From Elusimicrobiota bacterium (GTDB lineage: Bacteria > Elusimicrobiota > Elusimicrobia > FEN-1173): a stretch of DNA of 64,000 nucleotides. The stretch spans positions 1 to 64,000 of the forward strand of contig JADJZR010000002.1 in NCBI GenBank assembly GCA_016715645.1, given 5' to 3'. The notes below the pieces were generated by a model, which worked only from the letters and a program-made list of their open reading frames with translations, was not told where the DNA came from and did no database searches. Shown one piece after another: positions 7,654-15,436 of the stretch. Numbering within the stretch: the stretch's first letter is position 1; every line of letters starts with the position of its first letter. A program made the translations under genes and the position numbers.

Positions 7654-10600
7654 AATCGTTTGTTTTGGCCGCCCTGGCGGTGTTGGGAGCTGTTTTTCTT
7701 AACGTTCTCTTTCGAAATCCAGAAACAGGGGCCGTGGATTTGGCCCGGGATTCGGTGACGGCCCTCTCGAATCAAACCACAAGCTATTTAGGTTCCTTAA
7801 ACGACCCCGTTAAATTCACTTATTATGTCACTGAAAAACGCCGGATGCCTACGGCGTTACGGTCCCTTGAGCGGGATGTGCGCGCGCTGGTCCGGCAAAT
7901 GGGCCGCTGGGCCCCCGGCCGGATCACCTTTGAGGTGGTTCACCCGGAAGACCGTCCTCAAGAAGTTCGGAGTGTGGGGCGGTATCGGTTGTCGTCCTTT
8001 CAATACAAAACCATCCTCAAAGACGAACACCGCGTCAGCACCGTGTGGTCGGGACTACTCGTTGAATACAAAGGTTCGTCCCGGGCGGTCCCTTACGTGA
8101 CGACCGACCATTTGCCCCATCTGGAAAACCGATTGGTGACCCATCTTCAACAAATTGACAATCGTTACGTCCCTACCGTGGCGGTGCGATCGGCCGGCGA
8201 ACATCGTCAATTGAACGCCACGCTCGAAACCGTCAATTTAGGCGCCGCGGCGGTTTGGGCACCGGGGCAGGAGGTCCCGTCGTCGGCGGACGCGGCTTTT
8301 TTGATTCAGCCGGAAAATTTGTCTAGCCTAGAGGTGGAATCGGTCGATCGGTTTTTGAAAGACGGGAAAGATGTTTACGTGTTCTATTCCCCCTATGGTA
8401 TTTTAGAAGAGGCGGATCGGATAGGGGTTGTACCGGTTCAAAGCGGGTTGGAAACGTGGTTGGCACGGCGTGGCGCGGTATTTGAACCTAAACTGCTCTT
8501 ACAGTCTGCCTCGGGTGGAGGGCGGCCCTTCGATTTGATTTTGCCGGCCAGTTTGGCCAATCTGGAAGGGTTTGTGTTGACGGCCCAGGGAAGTTTGTTG
8601 TTTCCCCAGGCGGCACCGGTGTCGTTTGACCCTGTGAAAGGAAAAGAGGCGGGATTTTTTAGTCGCACGTTATTGATTTCAGACGGGCAATCGTGGACAC
8701 GCTCGTTGGCGCCCCAAGGCGGGACCCTGTTTTCGAAATCAGATTTGGCCGTGCCCGGCGACCGGCCCCGCCAAAGCGAAAATGTGGGGGTGGTGATCAC
8801 CAGCGATAAACCGTGGGAAGGGAAACTGTTTTTGTTTTCCAGTGGTGCGCTCATTGATGATGCCGTCATCCAACGGTTTGGCGCTAACGGGCTCTATTTG
8901 AAAAACTTGCTCATGACTTTCGCCAAACCGGAACTGTTGACCTCCATTCAATCCAGCCGGAAAGAAAAGCCCCTTTTACCGCCATTGTCCCGCCGTCAAC
9001 GGGTGGTGTGGCGGTTGGTGGGCATGGGGTTGGTTCCATTGATGTTCGCTGTGGGATTGATCCGAATTCGTCGGGATGGCCGACAAGTTACAACTGGATT
9101 CCGGCCAGAAACGTGCCGGAATGACGGGGGAAATTCACCTGCTGGATTCCGGTTAGTGGCAGTGATTCGGGGAAAGGTCCCGGGCGCAAGTCAATTAGTG
9201 TACTCCGTCCCCTTTCTGCTGGTGTTGAATGGGTGTCCTGCTTTGTTTGCGGATTTGACTCGGGAGAGGGTGAATCGGTTGAGTCCTTTAACTCTGGAAT
9301 GGGCGGCTCGGGTGGATCGGGATATTCGGGTGACCTATTTTCGGTCTCCTGACGGCGAGTTGCCGGGGCCACTTAAACCGTTGGGGCGAAAAACTCAGCA
9401 CCTTTTGGACCGGTTGGCTGCGGCTAACTGGGCTCGTGTGAGTGTGCGGACGGTTCCCGTGTCGGCGGATCCGGATACGGAATTAAAAGCAGAGTTGGAT
9501 CGCTACAAGTTGGTTCCGTTTACGGTTCGCGCCATTGAAGAAGATCGCTACATTGAAAAAAAAGTTTATTCCGCGTTGGTGTTTGAAACCTCGGATCGGG
9601 CTGAGGTGATACCGCGGTTGTCATTGAACAATTTGGACCGGTTGGAGTTTTTGTGCGCGGGGGCTTTCGCGCGGTTGGGGGGCTTGGTTCGTCCAAGCGT
9701 GGGCGTGTTGGTGGATTTGCCCCGTTTGACACCAGGCGAATTCTGGGAATTGGAACAGTTAAACATTAAAACCATGCCCAAATCCGAAGACGTTTACGCC
9801 CGGTTGATCGATTCGTTGCGCAATGAAGGCTATTCCGTTCGGCTCTATGATTCCAAAACCGAAGTGCCCGGCGACGAAGACGTGTTGATTTACATTCAAC
9901 CCTGGGTGATGGCCCCAGCGGTGCGGGAGGCTTTGGCGCGCCGGTTGGCGGAAGGCGGCAAAGTCATTATCGCCGCCCAACATTATCGGATGCAAGCCCG
10001 CAAATATCCCGGCCACGCCTACTCCCTCGTGTATTGGCCCCAACCACAATTTTCACGGATCAACGAATTTTTAGAGCCTTATGGGGTGGAACTGGTGAGC
10101 GAAGTCTTGTTGGACCAATCGAAGGCGCCGATGGCGAGCCGGGAACAAATCAATTGGGGCGCCTATCGGAAAGAAGAAAAACGGGCTCCGGACGCACAAC
10201 CGTTCTTGATCCGGGCTGTCCCGGAAAACTTTTCCAAAGAATCTCCCGTAACCGCGCGGTTGTCGGATCTGTTGTTCATTTGGGGAAACCGCTGGCGCAA
10301 ATCCGCGGGAATTTTTCCTGACGGGTTAAAATGGAGGCCTCTGGTATCTTCCTCGAAAGACGCCTGGAGCGTGGACTGGAAAGGCGGATTTTTGTCCCCC
10401 GACTCTTTACGCGAAGGCGACTATTTCGACGCCTCCCAACCGTTGGTCGTGGAGTTAACGGGACAATTTCCTAGGGCTGGGGGAGAAACCCAAGATCCCG
10501 CCCTGAAGGACCCTGTTGGCTTTGTTAATAATGGCGTAACTGCTCAGGTCCCTCATCCGTCCCTTCGGGACACCTTCCCCCAAGAGGGGAAGGAAAACAA

Positions 10601-11024
10601 AGATTTGCCCTCTCCTCTCGGGAAAGGGCAGGGTGAGGTACCTGCGCAGTTACCAGGAAAGAGGGAAAACCAAGATCCCTCGGAGAAAGACCCTGTTGGC
10701 CTTGTGAAAAAAGGCACGAATGTGCCCGCGAATGTGCCCACGAATGTTCCTGAGAATGTGTCGTCTTTGATATTGGTGGGGAGTTCGGAGATATTGAGTA
10801 ACGAGAATTTGGACAATGTGGGGTTTGATAACGGTAAATTTTTTCTGAACGCGGTGGCGTATTTGGCCTATGGGCCGGACCTGGCGTGGGTGCAGGCACG
10901 GGGGGGGAAAGGAGGGAGCGGATTCCCGTTCGTTCCGCCTGAAAAGAAGTTGTTGTGGCGCCTGTTTGTCCTGGGAGCGGCCCCGCTGTTGTTTGCTCTG
11001 GCCGGATTTAAATTTCGATATTGA
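7617..11024 (+). CDS. Tandem GldG-like extracytoplasmic protein, two copies joined through repeats
   Basis: One 1135-residue frame holds two GldG-type units. Unit 1 (~1-485) has an N-terminal membrane helix (FVLAALAVLGAVFLNVLF), an extracytoplasmic part and a closing helix ending in IRIRRDGR. Residues ~492-533 are encoded by a B-type palindrome and an inverted R-type repeat. Unit 2 (~540-1135) then begins with RERVNRLSPLT and ends with a second closing helix (FKFRY). A full MITE-A copy is translated near residues 974-1012. The ATG at 7617 is the longest start; TTG 7650 overlaps the upstream stop (TTGA), has GGAGCGGGA before it and would begin MKSF, so it is an equal candidate. It is probably the auxiliary partner of the permease at 6829. 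Confidence 0.72.
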   Translation: MDDPRRVGAGSLKSFVLAALAVLGAVFLNVLFRNPETGAVDLARDSVTALSNQTTSYLGSLNDPVKFTYYVTEKRRMPTALRSLERDVRALVRQMGRWAPGRITFEVVHPEDRPQEVRSVGRYRLSSFQYKTILKDEHRVSTVWSGLLVEYKGSSRAVPYVTTDHLPHLENRLVTHLQQIDNRYVPTVAVRSAGEHRQLNATLETVNLGAAAVWAPGQEVPSSADAAFLIQPENLSSLEVESVDRFLKDGKDVYVFYSPYGILEEADRIGVVPVQSGLETWLARRGAVFEPKLLLQSASGGGRPFDLILPASLANLEGFVLTAQGSLLFPQAAPVSFDPVKGKEAGFFSRTLLISDGQSWTRSLAPQGGTLFSKSDLAVPGDRPRQSENVGVVITSDKPWEGKLFLFSSGALIDDAVIQRFGANGLYLKNLLMTFAKPELLTSIQSSRKEKPLLPPLSRRQRVVWRLVGMGLVPLMFAVGLIRIRRDGRQVTTGFRPETCRNDGGNSPAGFRLVAVIRGKVPGASQLVYSVPFLLVLNGCPALFADLTRERVNRLSPLTLEWAARVDRDIRVTYFRSPDGELPGPLKPLGRKTQHLLDRLAAANWARVSVRTVPVSADPDTELKAELDRYKLVPFTVRAIEEDRYIEKKVYSALVFETSDRAEVIPRLSLNNLDRLEFLCAGAFARLGGLVRPSVGVLVDLPRLTPGEFWELEQLNIKTMPKSEDVYARLIDSLRNEGYSVRLYDSKTEVPGDEDVLIYIQPWVMAPAVREALARRLAEGGKVIIAAQHYRMQARKYPGHAYSLVYWPQPQFSRINEFLEPYGVELVSEVLLDQSKAPMASREQINWGAYRKEEKRAPDAQPFLIRAVPENFSKESPVTARLSDLLFIWGNRWRKSAGIFPDGLKWRPLVSSSKDAWSVDWKGGFLSPDSLREGDYFDASQPLVVELTGQFPRAGGETQDPALKDPVGFVNNGVTAQVPHPSLRDTFPQEGKENKDLPSPLGKGQGEVPAQLPGKRENQDPSEKDPVGLVKKGTNVPANVPTNVPENVSSLILVGSSEILSNENLDNVGFDNGKFFLNAVAYLAYGPDLAWVQARGGKGGSGFPFVPPEKKLLWRLFVLGAAPLLFALAGFKFRY
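9093..9160. repeat. B-type palindromic repeats inside the GldG-like frame
   Basis: CTGGATTCCGG...GTGCCGGAATGACGGGG is followed by a second, partial CTGGATTCCGG. They lie exactly between the two GldG units. Confidence 0.7.
9185..9212 (-). repeat. R-type interspersed repeat, inverted, inside the GldG-like frame
   Basis: AATTAGTGTACTCCGTCCCC is the reverse complement of the repeat at 1019-1044. It encodes LVYSVP at the junction of the two GldG units. Confidence 0.7.
10536..10653. mobile_element. MITE-A, full 118-bp short form, translated within the GldG-like frame
   Basis: Ends GTAACTGCTCAGG and CCTGCGCAGTTAC enclose two hairpins. No 8-bp target duplication is visible. The copy is instead flanked by diverged ~50-bp direct repeats containing CCAAGATCCC and GACCCTGTTGGC (near 10490-10535 and 10670-10720). 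Confidence 0.85.
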
Positions 11025-11037
11025 CAGGGGGGTGGAA

Positions 11038-11061
11038 ATGCTCTCTAATATGCGCCCATGA
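11038..11061 (+). CDS. Seven-codon leader ORF upstream of the PLP decarboxylase
   Basis: AGGGGGG (11026-11032) sits 5 bp before ATG 11038. The frame reads MLSNMRP and its TGA overlaps the ATG of the next gene as ATGA. The strong ribosome site belongs to this mini-ORF rather than to the main start. Translation of the decarboxylase may therefore depend on re-initiation. No attenuator hairpin was recognised. Confidence 0.4.
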   Translation: MLSNMRP

Positions 11062-12512
11062 GACACGACCGCGCGCCGCTTTTTGAAACCGTTTTAAATC
11101 ACGCCAAAAACAGGGTGGTCAGTTTTCATACCCCTGGTCACAAGAATGGGCGCGGGATTGACCGACGGTTACGCCAATTTACCGGACGCAACCTCTACTA
11201 CATGGACGTCACCGTGTTCCCCGAAGTGGACTCCCTCCACGATCCCGTGGGGCCCATCAAAAAAGCTCAGCAGTTAATGGCCATGGCTTACGGGGTGGAA
11301 CACTCCTTCTTTTTGGTGAACGGGTCTTCCGTGGCCAACATGATCATGCTCATGTCCGCTTGTCGGCCGGGCGACTCGGTGATCATTTCCCGCAACGCCC
11401 ACAAATCCACCATGGCCGGCGTCATTTTGTCCGGCGTCTGGCCCATTTGGATTCAGCCTAAAGTGGATCAGAACCTGGATATTTTGTTTGATTCCAGCCC
11501 GGAACAAATCGAAGAAGCCCTCCGTTTGTTTCCTGAAGCCAAAGCGGTTTTTGTCACCAGTCCCACCTACAACGGCGTCACCGCGGATCTGGTTAAGATC
11601 AAAGAAATTTGCCGTGCCCGGGGAAAAATACTGTTGGTCGACGAGGCCCACGGACCGCACCTGAAGTTCCACAAAGATTTGCCCGTGTCCGCCGTGGAAG
11701 CCGGGGCCGATATGTGCGGCCAGTCCACCCACAAAATCTTGTCCGCCTTGTCCCAAGGGTCCGTGGTTCATTTGCAATCCGACTTGATCGACGTGACCCG
11801 GGTTCGCAAAGTGGTGTCGTTGCTTCAAACCACCAGCCCCAACTATCTGATCCTTTCCAGCTTGGACGCGGCCCGTCGGCAGGCCGTTTTGGAGGGGGAA
11901 CGCATCCTCGAACGGGTGATCCGCTACGCGGAAAACGCCCGCAAACGAATCAACCAAATGAAAAACGTCAACTCGTTTTCGCGCAACGATATTTTGGCTC
12001 GCGGCTACGACTTGGACGTGACCAAACTGACCGTTAACGTCACCCGAACCGGTTTGTCTGGCCACGAAATCGAAGATATTTTGGCCGAAAAATATAAAGT
12101 CCAAGTGGACGCCGCTGATTTGTTCAACCTCATCGCCATCATGGGCATCGGGTCGGACAAGTCCGATGTGGACCGGCTCGTGGACGCGTTGGCCGATATT
12201 GACCATAAATACAAGGGGGGAGCCCAAAACTGGGTGCTGCAGATTCCTGAACTGACAACGGAAATGGTGATGAACCCCCGCGACGTTTTTTTGATGCAAA
12301 AAAGCAAACGGGTCCCGCTCTCGAAAGCGGTGGGGCAAATTTCGGCCCAGACCTTGACGCCCTATCCGCCGGGGATCCCGGTGCTGATTCCAGGTGAACG
12401 GATCACTAAAGAAATTGTAAACTACCTGGCGGATTTGTCTGATAAAGACATTCGCGTGGTGGGCCAGGAGGGCGATGCCCTTCGGACCATTAAAGTGGTG
12501 GCCGCGCGTTAA
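11058..12512 (+). CDS. Orn/Lys/Arg decarboxylase family PLP enzyme (SpeA-like, fold type I)
   Basis: At 484 residues it matches the Bacillus SpeA/YaaO-type decarboxylases. Visible features are the N-terminal FHTPGHKNG motif, the cofactor-aspartate region LLVDEAHGPHLKF and the Schiff-base lysine in STHKILSALSQGS. The C-terminal domain contains LTPYPPGIPVLIPGE. The reaction is pyridoxal-phosphate decarboxylation of a basic amino acid, most likely arginine to agmatine or lysine to cadaverine. Substrate cannot be settled from sequence alone. The enzyme is cytoplasmic. The start is the ATG of an ATGA overlap with a seven-codon leader ORF. A DksA-like gene follows after 12 bp. Confidence 0.85.
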   Translation: MRHDRAPLFETVLNHAKNRVVSFHTPGHKNGRGIDRRLRQFTGRNLYYMDVTVFPEVDSLHDPVGPIKKAQQLMAMAYGVEHSFFLVNGSSVANMIMLMSACRPGDSVIISRNAHKSTMAGVILSGVWPIWIQPKVDQNLDILFDSSPEQIEEALRLFPEAKAVFVTSPTYNGVTADLVKIKEICRARGKILLVDEAHGPHLKFHKDLPVSAVEAGADMCGQSTHKILSALSQGSVVHLQSDLIDVTRVRKVVSLLQTTSPNYLILSSLDAARRQAVLEGERILERVIRYAENARKRINQMKNVNSFSRNDILARGYDLDVTKLTVNVTRTGLSGHEIEDILAEKYKVQVDAADLFNLIAIMGIGSDKSDVDRLVDALADIDHKYKGGAQNWVLQIPELTTEMVMNPRDVFLMQKSKRVPLSKAVGQISAQTLTPYPPGIPVLIPGERITKEIVNYLADLSDKDIRVVGQEGDALRTIKVVAAR

Positions 12513-12524
12513 AAGGAGAGTTCG

Positions 12525-12926
12525 ATGGCAACGAAAAAAAAGGCAGTGAAAGCGAAAGCCACGACGAAAGTCAAAATCGTTAAACAAGCGGGTACCCAGG
12601 CCTATGAAAAGGCCTTGTTGAAAATGCGCGCCGATATTTACCGGTTGGTTCAAGGCAACAAAAGCCCCGATTTGTCCGCCACCGATGTGGGCGATGAAGC
12701 GGACCAGGCGACCCAGTCCACCGAACGGGAACTTATGTTTGAGTTGTCGGACAACGAACGAAATACCTTGGACGCCGTGGAAGCCGCTTTGCGCAAAATT
12801 GATACGGGCGCTTTTGGGCAATGTGAAACCTGTCACAAAAAAATTGCCGCGCTTCGCCTGAAAGCCATCCCCCACGCCCGGCACTGCATCGACTGTCAAG
12901 CCAAACTCGACCGGCCTCGACGGTAA
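12525..12926 (+). CDS. TraR/DksA-type zinc-finger protein
   Basis: 133 residues. A lysine/alanine-rich N-terminus (~1-20) is followed by a coiled-coil-like helical part and a C4 zinc finger with Cys100, Cys103, Cys121 and Cys124 (CETC...CIDC). Acidic residues in the coiled-coil hairpin region (GDEADQAT) match the DksA-like group that enters the RNA polymerase secondary channel. AAGGAG lies 6 bp before the ATG. Proteins of this size in non-proteobacteria are often annotated as general regulators; a specific target is not deducible. Confidence 0.85.
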   Translation: MATKKKAVKAKATTKVKIVKQAGTQAYEKALLKMRADIYRLVQGNKSPDLSATDVGDEADQATQSTERELMFELSDNERNTLDAVEAALRKIDTGAFGQCETCHKKIAALRLKAIPHARHCIDCQAKLDRPRR

Positions 12927-12997
12927 CCGTTCGGTTGAACGCATCCCGATATCCCCCTTCTTCCCGTCGTTCGGGACGGGGACGGATTCCCTTGAAA

Positions 12998-13246
12998 ATG
13001 CGGGCTGTTCGGTTGGTGGACGCGCGAGGGGCGTTGTGTCCGGTTCCCACGGTGATGGCCGCGCTGGCCTTGGAAGCGGGACCGGCGGGGTGTGTGGTGG
13101 ATGTTCGGGCCGACGACCCGACCACGCGCAGGGATTTGCCTTTATGGTGCCACGAGTTTGGCCACCGGGTGGTGGAAATTCAAGATGCCGAATCCGAGTT
13201 TCGTGTTCGTATTCAAAAAGGGTCAATAGGAGGCGGTAAGAAATGA
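12998..13246 (+). CDS. TusA/SirA-like sulfurtransferase domain protein
   Basis: Starting at ATG 12998 gives 82 residues, the usual family length. An in-frame ATG at 12935 would add a basic, non-conserved extension. The TusA signature LVDARGALCPVPTVMAAL includes the active-site Cys14 followed by Pro, and the fold ends with a beta-strand FRVRI. Members relay persulfide sulfur to tRNA thiolation, molybdenum-cofactor or other sulfur acceptors. The TGA stop overlaps the aminopeptidase ATG by 4 bp. No cysteine desulfurase or tus partner lies nearby, so the sulfur acceptor is unknown. Confidence 0.8.
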   Translation: MRAVRLVDARGALCPVPTVMAALALEAGPAGCVVDVRADDPTTRRDLPLWCHEFGHRVVEIQDAESEFRVRIQKGSIGGGKK

Positions 13247-15423
13247 ATTTTGTTTTTGATTCCAGGCTGTCGGCGGGATCGCCGGCGGTTTTTTTTGTTT
13301 CTTTGGACGGCGATCGCCTTGTTTCGCAAGGACCTTCGCTTCCGTCCGAAACGCTCATACGGGCCAAGGAAGACGGCTTTTCGGGCAAGGCCGGATCGGT
13401 TTTCGTTTCCCGGCTTCAATCCAGCCCCCTTCACGGCCGAGCGTTGTTCGTGGGTCTGGGAACCCGGGCCGATGTGGACCCCCACACGTTTCGGTTGGCC
13501 GGAGCCGCGGTGGCGCGGTGGTGCGGCGATGCACGAGCATCGACTGTTCAGGTTCCGTGGGTGTCCGGGATCAAAGACTCCCTGAGGGCGTTGCGCGCTT
13601 TTGCCGAAGGGGTGATTTTGGGTTCATACCAATACGAAGAATACAAATCCAAAAAATCACCGGCGGGTTTATCCACCGTCCATTTCCTCTTGGGGGAGTT
13701 GGGAAACAAAGGGAAAGAAATCGTAATGGCGGCCCGCACGGTTGCCGAGGCCGTTAATTTTTCCAGGGACCTGATCAATCGGCCGCCCAGCGACAAACGC
13801 CCTCTGCTGTTGGCCGCGTGGGCTAAAAAATTGGCTGGTCGCGGCGTTTCCGTGAAAGTGATGGGGAAACCTCAGCTCGAGCGCATGGGCGCGCGGGCGT
13901 TGTTGGGCGTGAATCGCGGCAGTGCCCATCCGCCGGTTTTGGTTCATTTGCATTATCGGCCGAAAAAGAAAGCCGTGTCTTCCGTCTGTTTCGTGGGCAA
14001 AGGCGTTACGTTCGATTCCGGCGGATTGTCGTTGAAACCCGCCGACGGCATGATGACCATGAAATACGATATGGCCGGCGCCGCCGTTGTGTTCTCGTTG
14101 TTTAAAGCCCTGCCGATTCTCCAACTGCCCCTTGAGGTTCACGGCGTGGCCGCCCTCACTGAGAATATGCCCGGCCCCGACGCGTACAAACCCGGCGATG
14201 TGTTGCGCGCCCTGAACGGTAAAACCATCGAGGTCTTAAACACGGATGCCGAAGGGCGCGTGATTTTGGCCGACGCTCTTTCCTACGCCGCCCGACTAAA
14301 TTGCGACGCCGTCATTGATGTGGCCACTCTCACCGGGGCCGCGTCGGTGGCGTTGGGCAAATCGTACGCCGCTTTGATGTCCGACCACCCGGATTTGGAA
14401 AAGGCCCTGCGCAAAGCCGCCGATGAGGCCGGCGAAAAAATGTGGCCTCTTCCTTTGGAAAAAACTTATGTGGAACACATTCAAAGCAAAGTGGCCGATT
14501 TTAAAAATATCGGGAATCCCGGCGAGGCCGGCACCATCGTGGGAGGGTTGTTTTTAAAACAGTTCGCGGGCGAGGGGCCCTGGGCCCATGTGGATATGGC
14601 TTCCGTCGGGTGGAACGGACAGGGGTCGTTGTTGGCTCCACCCGGGGCCACCGGGGCGTTGGTGCGGACGTTCTTAACCTACTGTCAGGGTGGGGGGGGG
14701 GGGGGGGGGCGGGCATTGGGTTGGGAGGAAAAAATGAGTTTGAGCGGAAAAAAAGTGGCCATCTTGGTTGAGCGGGACTATCAAGATTTGGAAGTGTGGT
14801 ACCCGGCGTTGCGTTTGCGCGAAGAGGGCGCCGAGGTCCTGTTCTTGGGAACCGATGCGAAAGAATACAAAGGGAAGTTTGGGTATCCGTTAACCGTTCA
14901 CCATGCGGTCGCCGATGTTAAAGCGGAACTGTTTGACGCCGTTATTGTGCCCGGGGGGTGGGCCCCCGACTTTTTACGGCGGTATAAGGCTGTGTTGGAT
15001 TTCGTTCGCGCGATGGCGCGGTTGGGGCGTCCCGTGGGCGCCATTTGTCACGCTGGGTGGGTGTTGGCGTCCGCCGGGGTATTGAAAGATAAAACCGTCA
15101 CTTGTTTTTCGGCGATCAAAGACGACGTGGTCAACGCAGGGGCCTGTTGGGTTGATCAGGAAGTCGTCGTGGATATGCCCCTCATCACCGCGCGCAAACC
15201 CGACGATTTGCCGGCGTTTGTTGCGGCGATCATCGATCAATTAAAAAAAGGAACAGCTCAGGCCCCTCACCCTACCCTCTCCCGAGAGGAGAGGGAAAAA
15301 CATTGTTTTCCTTCCCCTCTTGGGGAAGGCCTCGGGCCGGGGCCTATTCGGCCCGTCGCAAACGTGTGCCACTGGCACACGCAACCCCCGAAGGGGCGGA
15401 TGAGGGACCTGAGCAGTTACTAA
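13243..15423 (+). CDS. pepA: Leucyl aminopeptidase (M17) read through into a PfpI/DJ-1 domain
   Basis: Residues 1-~482 are an M17 aminopeptidase with the metal and catalytic motifs VTFDSGGLSLKP, KYDMAGAA and NTDAEGR. It would hydrolyse N-terminal residues from peptides in the cytoplasm. At 14692-14709 a run of 18 G encodes six glycines. The frame then continues through a ribosome site and the ATG (14734) of a PfpI-family protein, and finally through a MITE-A element that supplies about 55 foreign C-terminal residues. With 17 G the aminopeptidase would stop at the TGA of an ATGA overlap with the PfpI start. The fused frame is therefore probably a slippage state or sequencing artefact of two coupled genes. 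The stated end is that of the continuous frame. Confidence 0.8.
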   Translation: MNFVFDSRLSAGSPAVFFVSLDGDRLVSQGPSLPSETLIRAKEDGFSGKAGSVFVSRLQSSPLHGRALFVGLGTRADVDPHTFRLAGAAVARWCGDARASTVQVPWVSGIKDSLRALRAFAEGVILGSYQYEEYKSKKSPAGLSTVHFLLGELGNKGKEIVMAARTVAEAVNFSRDLINRPPSDKRPLLLAAWAKKLAGRGVSVKVMGKPQLERMGARALLGVNRGSAHPPVLVHLHYRPKKKAVSSVCFVGKGVTFDSGGLSLKPADGMMTMKYDMAGAAVVFSLFKALPILQLPLEVHGVAALTENMPGPDAYKPGDVLRALNGKTIEVLNTDAEGRVILADALSYAARLNCDAVIDVATLTGAASVALGKSYAALMSDHPDLEKALRKAADEAGEKMWPLPLEKTYVEHIQSKVADFKNIGNPGEAGTIVGGLFLKQFAGEGPWAHVDMASVGWNGQGSLLAPPGATGALVRTFLTYCQGGGGGGGRALGWEEKMSLSGKKVAILVERDYQDLEVWYPALRLREEGAEVLFLGTDAKEYKGKFGYPLTVHHAVADVKAELFDAVIVPGGWAPDFLRRYKAVLDFVRAMARLGRPVGAICHAGWVLASAGVLKDKTVTCFSAIKDDVVNAGACWVDQEVVVDMPLITARKPDDLPAFVAAIIDQLKKGTAQAPHPTLSREEREKHCFPSPLGEGLGPGPIRPVANVCHWHTQPPKGRMRDLSSY
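14692..14709 (+). repeat. Poly-G tract of 18 at the pepA-pfpI junction
   Basis: Eighteen uninterrupted G follow TGTCAGGGT. A one-base loss restores a pepA stop that overlaps the pfpI ATG, so tract length switches between two separate proteins and one fusion. Such tracts are prone to polymerase slippage and to sequencing error. Confidence 0.9.
14734..15423 (+). CDS. DJ-1/PfpI family protein (own start within the fused frame)
   Basis: GGGAGGA (14723-14729) precedes this ATG by 4-5 bp. The protein has the class I glutamine amidotransferase-like fold: VAILVERDYQDLEVWYP at the start, then VIVPGGWAPDFLR and the nucleophile elbow GAICHAGWVLASAG with the catalytic cysteine. Relatives act as deglycases, proteases or chaperones; the reaction here is not certain. 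The native C-terminus appears to have been DQLKKPAQ, with a stop overlapping the mqnD ATG. A MITE-A insertion now replaces the last residues with translated repeat sequence. Confidence 0.8.
   Translation: MSLSGKKVAILVERDYQDLEVWYPALRLREEGAEVLFLGTDAKEYKGKFGYPLTVHHAVADVKAELFDAVIVPGGWAPDFLRRYKAVLDFVRAMARLGRPVGAICHAGWVLASAGVLKDKTVTCFSAIKDDVVNAGACWVDQEVVVDMPLITARKPDDLPAFVAAIIDQLKKGTAQAPHPTLSREEREKHCFPSPLGEGLGPGPIRPVANVCHWHTQPPKGRMRDLSSY
15250..15420. mobile_element. MITE-A, long form, at the pfpI-mqnD junction, with 8-bp target duplication
   Basis: A 171-bp copy with ends GGAACAGCTCAGG and CCTGAGCAGTTAC. TAAAAAAA occurs directly on both sides (15242-15249 and 15421-15428). It contains the GTGTGCCACTGGCACAC module. 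Removing the element and one duplicate restores a pfpI frame ending ...KKPAQ with TGA overlapping the mqnD ATG. Confidence 0.9.
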
Positions 15424-15436
15424 AAAAACCCGCTCA

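Noticed and set aside
1688..11024. Evidence that the organism glides
   Set aside because: GldA/F/G-type ABC proteins occur in many non-gliding bacteria. No GldK/L/M/N, SprA or type IX secretion genes are in the window.
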